Part shown: positions 57,656 to 64,000 of the stretch, piece after piece
How the letters are laid out: each line of letters starts with the position of its first letter
Position numbering within the stretch: position 1 is the stretch's first letter
NCBI GenBank assembly: GCA_031291255.1
Contig: JARLJN010000062.1
Coordinates: forward strand, 1-64,000
DNA length: 64,000 bases
Direction: 5' to 3'
From: Gammaproteobacteria bacterium
GTDB taxonomy: Bacteria; Pseudomonadota; Gammaproteobacteria; DSM-16500
Notes under the pieces: model-generated
The model's database searches: none
What the model was told of the DNA's origin: nothing
The model's input: the letters and a program-made list of their open reading frames with translations, nothing else
Translations under genes and position numbers: made by a program

Positions 57656-59272
57656 ATGTCATTCAGTCAGTTCTATCAACCAAAAAAAATGGATACTCTT
57701 GAAATATTAAATAAGAAAACAAATATTTCGAAAGGATCCGTGCGTGAATTTCAACTGTCTGACTATGTCTACACTCAAATGGTTCAGGGTTTAAAGTTAG
57801 AAAATAATAATGTCACTTTACATTGCAAAGAAGCAGGTAATTTTGGTGATATCAGTCAAGTTTATTTTTGTGCTGCGTTAATTAAAAAGGCCAGGCCTGA
57901 CTGCAACATTAACGTTGTTATTCAACTGCAAACAAAAGATAAGAAATCCGTTGAAGCTATCTTTCCGGTAAATGAATTTAACACGCAGTTTCTATCTAGC
58001 GATTATTTCGTACAAGAAAAAGAAATAAAAAGATTGATTGAAAGTGGATGCTTGGTAGGCATTTCTGTAGGCGTAAATGGGCCAGCTTTTGAGAAGACTC
58101 ATCATCGTGCATTACGTGAATATGGGTTCAGTAAACATCCCGATACAAAGGGACATAATCTTTCTATGGGTTTGGCAGTGGATGAAGAAGGTATAAGCAT
58201 TCCTGTCATGACACCTCGCAGACTCACTGATATACAATCTCCTTGGCTGAAACAAGCTTTTGGAATTTTTGATCAAGAAGAGTTGAAGCATTATAAGAGC
58301 AAAACAAAATTATATAATTTATATACGCGGGATTGGGTTGTAGTGTGTGTGGGTATCAATAGTGTTGTCGCCATTGAAGAAAAAAATAAACAAAATATAG
58401 ACTTGGTGACCCCATTCGATTTCACTCTAGAAGAGATGATTGCTCGAAAAGATCCAGTTCATGAGTATGGGCAAAAAGAAAAGATAGAAGTATCTTCGTG
58501 TCAGATACTTGATGTCGCTAATTTAAGAAAAAATGGGATTGGAAAAATAAGCCGTATTACTGATGCAGGCATAGAAACTGTTTCTATAGGGGAAGGTAAG
58601 GAGTTACGAATTTTTAGCGGACAATTCTCTAAACAAGATATGGAAGCAATACAACAAAATTCGGAATTATTTTTTGGCTGCACAGGGGATATGTCGTTCA
58701 GCGAAGCCGTGTCATTAAATAAAATTCCTTTTTATGATATTCCTAATCACAAGCAAGTTTTTTTTGATTCTTTGAAAGAATTAGCCCAAAAAAACCATTT
58801 AGAAAATCTTGTAAAGTTTTTTGATTTAATCGCTCAGATAGGAGAAAAACAGAGTGAAATTTTTAAGAGACATACGCCCAGAAAGCAAGGTTGGTATAGT
58901 GAAATTAATTACAATATGAAAGATCATCAATCGGTAGCTAGACGTGCTTTAATAGACAAAGAATTCATTCCTTCCATGATTAAAATTGCTGATGAAATAG
59001 CGCAGTGTTATTCAAATCCAAAACTGTATGAAGAAAGCACCAAACTTAATGATTACATCAAGGCAAATTATAATGTTGAAAATAAACTTTTAGCCATTGT
59101 AGACAGAGGGTTAATACTTGCTAATTATCCCGAATTAATTGAAGTCGAAAATAAAATCTGGGAACGTTTCGATAAGAAGGAAATCTCAATTGAATCGGTG
59201 TTTAGTGAATTGAAATCCAATATTCAATTAGTTATAGAACATCAGCAAGCAAATAAAAACAAGAAAATTTAA
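57656..59272 (+). CDS. Hypothetical protein, possible GT-B-like fold
   Basis: CKEAGNFGDISQVYFCAALIKKARPDCNINVVIQ and FFGCTGDMSFSEAVSLNKIPFYDIPNHKQVFFDSLKELA; family not firmly recognised. Confidence 0.4.
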   Translation: MSFSQFYQPKKMDTLEILNKKTNISKGSVREFQLSDYVYTQMVQGLKLENNNVTLHCKEAGNFGDISQVYFCAALIKKARPDCNINVVIQLQTKDKKSVEAIFPVNEFNTQFLSSDYFVQEKEIKRLIESGCLVGISVGVNGPAFEKTHHRALREYGFSKHPDTKGHNLSMGLAVDEEGISIPVMTPRRLTDIQSPWLKQAFGIFDQEELKHYKSKTKLYNLYTRDWVVVCVGINSVVAIEEKNKQNIDLVTPFDFTLEEMIARKDPVHEYGQKEKIEVSSCQILDVANLRKNGIGKISRITDAGIETVSIGEGKELRIFSGQFSKQDMEAIQQNSELFFGCTGDMSFSEAVSLNKIPFYDIPNHKQVFFDSLKELAQKNHLENLVKFFDLIAQIGEKQSEIFKRHTPRKQGWYSEINYNMKDHQSVARRALIDKEFIPSMIKIADEIAQCYSNPKLYEESTKLNDYIKANYNVENKLLAIVDRGLILANYPELIEVENKIWERFDKKEISIESVFSELKSNIQLVIEHQQANKNKKI

Positions 59273-61224
59273 ATTTTCATCGGTAAAACAACCATTTCCT
59301 TACCTTGTAAGTGTAAGCTTCGTTGTATGGTAAGAGCTGTTTCATGATGTAACAAACGTGTGATCCAGTTATCATGTATAAAAACTAATTTGCTAGAAAA
59401 GAAAATGCAGTTTGGAAATTCTTTATCAATTTTTTCTGAAATTTTATTTATCTCTTGAATAATATCCGTTCCAAACCCGACATAATATTTTGCTGCAATG
59501 CCATATTGATGACAGTAATCAACAAAATATTGCAGTGTGGCAGGGACATCTTGTTTCATTTTTTGCAGTTTACTTTGTTCAGTGTAACTACCTACATCAA
59601 CAATACCTACGCGTACAAAAATGAAATTTTTAAAATGTCTGGGAAATAATCTGATAATAGATAATAAGGTATGCATGCCTATACCCGTGCTTTTACCCAC
59701 TAAAATAACAGCAGTTGGTAAACTAGGGTCTATGGGAATTGAGGGAATATTTTTTTCTAAAATTGGTTGGTACAATTCTTTATCTAGTAAAACGGATTTT
59801 CTTTCAATTGCAAGATAGTGTCTTTTAATTAATAAACAAATAGAAATTACAGCACAAGTGATAAGTATAGTTACCCATCCACCAGAACGAAATTTAGAGA
59901 ATAATGTGATGCATAAAATACTGCTGGTAATCACAAAAGTAAAGAATGAAAACAATAATCTAAATAGCCAATTCCTGGATGCGTTATTTCGTTGTTTGAT
60001 CCAATAAACACAGAGTCCGAGTAAAGATAAAGAAAAAGTAATAAATACATTGATACTGTATAAGATCACTAATAAAGAAACTCTTCCGTGGCTCCAATAC
60101 AATAACAATAAAGCCAGTAATCCAAATATAATAACGCCATTTTGCACAACTAAACGAGATGAAAGATATCGAAAACGATTCGGTACCCAACCATCAATTG
60201 CCATGTTTGATAATACACTGGGCCCACCTAAGAATCCTGTGTTTGCAGCAACAAATAATAATCCCGCTTCAAGCGCGAGTGTTGCAATTAATGTAATTTT
60301 TCCGGTAAGTGAATCACCCAAAATAGAATGAAATACAACTGCATTTAATGTGAGACCAGCATGCGGAGTGGCTTGCCATAATAAATATAATAAAATGATT
60401 CCAGAGGCAGTGAAGCTTAAAGAAACTGCCATGTAAAACATGGTCCATTTGCCTGTTCTGACACGCGGCTCAGCGAGACGATTGACGTTATTGGAAACTG
60501 CTTCTAATCCAGTATACGTTCCGCTTCCCAAAGAATAAGCATGTAGCATGAGTGCGAGTAAAGGCAGCCAACCTATAGTGCTAGATAAATATTTTGTTTC
60601 TTCCAAGGTCTCAGGAATAATAGTTAAAAGCCCTTTGCTATGCGCAGCGATGCCATAAATAATAAGTCCTACATGCAATATGAAAAAACCTAAAAATATA
60701 GGTAATAAAAATTTAATCGATTCTTTCATGCCACGACAATTCAGTGTCATTAAAAATAAAATTAAAATGCCTTCAGACATAAATTTATAGGATAAATAAG
60801 AATGCGGTAAAAGACTAAAAAACGCATCCATTCCACTCGCAGCAGACACGGTAATTGTGAGAACATAATCGATTAATAGTGCCGCGCCTGAGACTAAACC
60901 TACATAAGAGCCTAATAATTCTGTTGCAACTTTATAGCCGCCCCCGCCGCTGGGAAATAATTCTATGACTTGGTTATAGCCTAAAGAAATAATAAAAACG
61001 GTAATAGCCATTGCGAGTGCAATGAATAAGGCTAGGTGAGTATTATGTGCACCTAATGCTATATAAGCTTCTTCTGGACCGTAACATGAAGACGATAATC
61101 CATCTGCACCTAATCCCACCCATGCAAGTAATGCAACGAGTGAGACATGCCGAAAGACATTAGGATTAAATGGATTGAGCGGTGCACCAATCACATATCG
61201 TTTTAGTTTAGCTATAATTGACAT
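59269..61224 (-). CDS. APC superfamily permease with cytoplasmic C-terminal domain (KimA-like possible)
   Basis: GLGADGLSSSCYGPEEAYIALG; NQVIELFPSGGGGYKVATELLG; soluble C-terminal domain after the last TM. Confidence 0.8.
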   Translation of the reverse strand: MSIIAKLKRYVIGAPLNPFNPNVFRHVSLVALLAWVGLGADGLSSSCYGPEEAYIALGAHNTHLALFIALAMAITVFIISLGYNQVIELFPSGGGGYKVATELLGSYVGLVSGAALLIDYVLTITVSAASGMDAFFSLLPHSYLSYKFMSEGILILFLMTLNCRGMKESIKFLLPIFLGFFILHVGLIIYGIAAHSKGLLTIIPETLEETKYLSSTIGWLPLLALMLHAYSLGSGTYTGLEAVSNNVNRLAEPRVRTGKWTMFYMAVSLSFTASGIILLYLLWQATPHAGLTLNAVVFHSILGDSLTGKITLIATLALEAGLLFVAANTGFLGGPSVLSNMAIDGWVPNRFRYLSSRLVVQNGVIIFGLLALLLLYWSHGRVSLLVILYSINVFITFSLSLLGLCVYWIKQRNNASRNWLFRLLFSFFTFVITSSILCITLFSKFRSGGWVTILITCAVISICLLIKRHYLAIERKSVLLDKELYQPILEKNIPSIPIDPSLPTAVILVGKSTGIGMHTLLSIIRLFPRHFKNFIFVRVGIVDVGSYTEQSKLQKMKQDVPATLQYFVDYCHQYGIAAKYYVGFGTDIIQEINKISEKIDKEFPNCIFFSSKLVFIHDNWITRLLHHETALTIQRSLHLQGKEMVVLPMKI

Positions 61225-61245
61225 AGCGTGAATTGTATCACTGTA

Positions 61246-62010
61246 TTATTTAGCTTGCATCCTCAATGCTCCGTCTAAGCGTATGACTTCACCATTCAGC
61301 ATAGCATTTTCAACTATGTGTACAGCGAGTTGTGCAAATTCATCAGGTTTTGCTAAGCGATGCGGGAAAGGAATATTTTCTATTAATGCTGCGCGCGCAT
61401 CAGCAGGAATTTTTTGCAACATAGGTGTATCCACTAAGCCAGGTGCAATCGTCATGACACGAATACCGAATTGCGCAAGCTCACGTGCAGCAGGCAGTGT
61501 GATACTGACTATGCCACCTTTAGATGCACTATAAGCTGTTTGACCTATCTGTCCTTCGTATGCTGCGACTGAAGCTGTGTTGATGATAACACCGCGCTCT
61601 TGTGATTCATTTAAGGGTTCTAGTGTTAGCATAGCCGCTGCAGCTAAGCACATTAAATTAAATGTGCCAATTAAATTCACTTCAATAACTAGGCGAAATT
61701 CTTCTATAGGCATAGGGCCATGCTGACCCACCATGCGTTTTCCTTTTACTATGCCTGCGCAATTGACACATATCCTGGCAGCACCGTGTGCTATTTCAAT
61801 TTCTTTTAATGCTGCAACGATACTTTCAGTTTTTGTAATGTCACATTCGACGGCAATGCCGTTAATTTCTTCAGCGATTATTTTTGCTGCTGATAAATTA
61901 ACATCTAATACGGCAACCTTGGCGCCTTTTTGACTTAACATGCGCGCAGTTGCTGCTCCCATGCCAGATGCGCCGCCACTGACTAGGGCGGAACAATTTT
62001 TTATTTCCAT
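61246..62010 (-). CDS. SDR family oxidoreductase (3-hydroxyacyl-CoA dehydrogenase type II-like)
   Basis: CSALVSGGASGMGAATARMLSQKGAKVAVLD; YSASKGGIVSITLPAARELAQFGIRVMTIAPG. Met at 62010 (MEIKNC) preferred. Confidence 0.9.
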   Translation of the reverse strand: MEIKNCSALVSGGASGMGAATARMLSQKGAKVAVLDVNLSAAKIIAEEINGIAVECDITKTESIVAALKEIEIAHGAARICVNCAGIVKGKRMVGQHGPMPIEEFRLVIEVNLIGTFNLMCLAAAAMLTLEPLNESQERGVIINTASVAAYEGQIGQTAYSASKGGIVSITLPAARELAQFGIRVMTIAPGLVDTPMLQKIPADARAALIENIPFPHRLAKPDEFAQLAVHIVENAMLNGEVIRLDGALRMQAK

Positions 62011-62113
62011 TTTAGTTCCTTTTCTTTGAAATAAATCTTGAATCATGGATACTATACTTAACTATATACAAAATAAAATCATGTTCTAATTTTTTATTAA
62101 CTTTATTTTGAAT

Positions 62114-62150
62114 GGTGGATTACGACCCTTGCGGGTCTAATCCACCCTAC
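62114..62150. repeat. Dispersed palindromic repeat family C
   Basis: ggtggattacgacccttgcgggtctaatccaccctac. Confidence 0.75.
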
Positions 62151-62177
62151 GAGAAACATGCAAGGGATAGCGTCAAG

Positions 62178-62930
62178 ATGAAGATACTGGTAGCAGTGAA
62201 AAGAGTTATTGATTTCAAAACTAACATTCGAGTCAAAGCTGATCAAACAGGAGTAGAAACTGCAAGCGTCAAAATGTCTATGAATCCATTTGATGAAATT
62301 GCAGTGGAAGAAGCGATACGACTAAAGGAAAAAAAGAGTGCGAGTGAGATTATTGTAGTCTCTATAGGTGCTACAACCTGTCAAGAAACAATTAGAACAG
62401 CACTTGCCATGGGTGCAGACCGAGGCATTTTAATTCAAACGGATGAGGCTGTACAACCTCTTGCAATTGCAAAAATTTTACAAGAAATAGTTAAACGAGA
62501 AAATCCGCAATTAGTCATTCTAGGCAAGCAAGCCATCGATAGCGATAACAATCAAGCAGGTCAAATGCTGGCAGGATTATTGAACTGGCCGCAAGGAACA
62601 TTCATTTCGAAAATTGAAGTCTCCGATCATTCTGCAACAGTGACGCGTGAAGTGGATGGTGGATTAGAAACACTAGAATTAAAATTACCCGCTGTAGTCA
62701 CTACAGATTTACGTCTTAATGAACCTCGTTTTATTTCCTTACCGAATATTGTTCAAGCAAAACGAAAACAGATTGATGTCATTCCTGTGCAGGAATTAGG
62801 AATTGATGTGCAACCGCGATTAACTATCTTAAAAGTGACAGCACCTGAAAAACGAACAGCAGGGATTAAAGTAAACAGTGTGGCTGAGTTAGTTGATAAG
62901 CTGCGAAATGAAGCGCGAGTGTTATCATGA
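62178..62930 (+). CDS. etfB: Electron transfer flavoprotein beta subunit
   Basis: [55 protein letters not shown] 62178; the called 62112 start lies upstream of the repeat. Confidence 0.95.
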   Translation: MKILVAVKRVIDFKTNIRVKADQTGVETASVKMSMNPFDEIAVEEAIRLKEKKSASEIIVVSIGATTCQETIRTALAMGADRGILIQTDEAVQPLAIAKILQEIVKRENPQLVILGKQAIDSDNNQAGQMLAGLLNWPQGTFISKIEVSDHSATVTREVDGGLETLELKLPAVVTTDLRLNEPRFISLPNIVQAKRKQIDVIPVQELGIDVQPRLTILKVTAPEKRTAGIKVNSVAELVDKLRNEARVLS

Positions 62931-63865
62931 AAATATTAATCATTGCAGAACACAATAATCAAATTTTAAAAACATCAACTTTGAATGCATACACAGCCGC
63001 TCAACAAATTAGTGATGAGATTGATATTTTAGTCATAGGAAATGCTTGTCAAAATAGCATTGAACAAGCTGCTAAAATAGCAGGAATTAAAAAAGTTTTA
63101 GTTGCAGAATCTGCTGTTTATGAACATCAGTTAGCTGAAAATTTAGCGCCTCTCATTGCAGACGTTGGAAAGAGTTATGATTATATCATTGCACCTGATA
63201 CTACCTTTGGCAAAAATATATTACCGCGTGTTGCTGCATTACTTGATGTTGCAATGATAGCAGATGTTATAAAAATTATAGAACCAACTATATTTGTTCG
63301 CCCTATTTATGCGGGTAATGCACTGACTACAGTGCAATCAAATGATGCAATTAAAATTCTCACTATACGTACCACAGCATTTTCCGCAGCAACATTCACA
63401 GAGAATACAGTTGCTCCCATAATAAAAATTGAAAAAGTGTATGAAAATAATTTATCAACATTTATCAATGAAGAAATTCATGTATCAACTCGCCCTGAGT
63501 TGAGTGCAGCAAAAATTGTTATTTCAGGAGGGAGAGGATTAAAGAGTGCTGAAAATTTTAAACTGTTAGAGGCCTTAGCAGATAAATTAGGTGCTGCAAT
63601 TGGAGCATCACGCGCAGCAGTAGATGCAGGTTTTGCTGCAAATGATTGCCAAGTAGGTCAAACAGGTAAAGTCGTTGCACCAGAGTTATATATTGCTATA
63701 GGTATTTCAGGAGCAATACAACATTTAGCAGGAATGAAAGACAGTAAAACAATAGTTGCTATTAATAATGATCCAGATGCACCTATTTTTCAGATTGCAG
63801 ACTATGGACTTGTTGCGGATTTATTTACTTCATTGACAGAGTTACAGACTGAGTTGGATAAGTGA
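62927..63865 (+). CDS. etfA: Electron transfer flavoprotein alpha subunit
   Basis: [92 protein letters not shown]. Confidence 0.97.
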   Translation: MKILIIAEHNNQILKTSTLNAYTAAQQISDEIDILVIGNACQNSIEQAAKIAGIKKVLVAESAVYEHQLAENLAPLIADVGKSYDYIIAPDTTFGKNILPRVAALLDVAMIADVIKIIEPTIFVRPIYAGNALTTVQSNDAIKILTIRTTAFSAATFTENTVAPIIKIEKVYENNLSTFINEEIHVSTRPELSAAKIVISGGRGLKSAENFKLLEALADKLGAAIGASRAAVDAGFAANDCQVGQTGKVVAPELYIAIGISGAIQHLAGMKDSKTIVAINNDPDAPIFQIADYGLVADLFTSLTELQTELDK

Positions 63866-63893
63866 TTATAGTCATTCATGAAAAGGATATTCA

Positions 63894-64000
63894 ATGCGAT
63901 TAACTTTCCTCGGCGCTACAAAAACAGTTACAGGATCAAAATTTTTAATTTCACTAGGTAATAAAAAAATTCTAATTGATTGTGGCCTGTTTCAAGGATT
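63894..64000 (+). CDS. MBL-fold metallo-hydrolase (RNA-processing exonuclease-like), partial
   Basis: [35 protein letters not shown], runs off the right edge. Confidence 0.75.
   Translation, partial: MRLTFLGATKTVTGSKFLISLGNKKILIDCGLFQG

Noticed and set aside
1-64000. tRNA or rRNA genes
   Set aside because: No tRNA-like or rRNA-like segment recognised by eye; a covariance-model scan would be needed to exclude them.

Overview
AT-rich gammaproteobacterial chromosomal window; the gene families suggest a Legionellales-type intracellular lineage, but that placement is inference only. Main contents: (i) a minus-strand ORF of more than 2,060 codons (1-6184, off the left edge) that the ORF track omits, with 15-bp KAAAD tandem repeats; (ii) an S41 C-terminal processing protease and a methyltransferase-TPR protein; (iii) a nearly complete type IVa pilus locus: fimT/pilW/pilX/pilV plus a DUF4124 protein on the minus strand, divergent from pilMNOPQ, pilF/W, pilT, pilA, pilB, pilC, a second pilin and a PilZ protein; (iv) a hybrid histidine kinase and response regulator; (v) an acid-sphingomyelinase-like phosphodiesterase; (vi) a plasmid-type rep/parB/parA module (about 29.6-33.6 kb) with two oppositely oriented arrays of the same 16-bp iteron (TGTGAC-N5-CAGGA), a parS-like palindrome and repeats bracketing the block, the strongest candidate for an unusual system; (vii) a Fis / HU / lysine-rich histone-like cluster and ProQ; (viii) lipid and acyl-CoA metabolism genes, an HPF-cold-shock-domain fusion, a sulfatase plus formylglycine-generating enzyme pair, an ankyrin protein, an unknown possibly GT-B-like protein, ETF-QO and EtfBA. 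Several families of short dispersed palindromic repeats and two MITE-like elements occupy intergenic spaces. No tRNA, rRNA, CRISPR or transposase gene was recognised. All calls come from reading the sequence and supplied translations; no database search was run.
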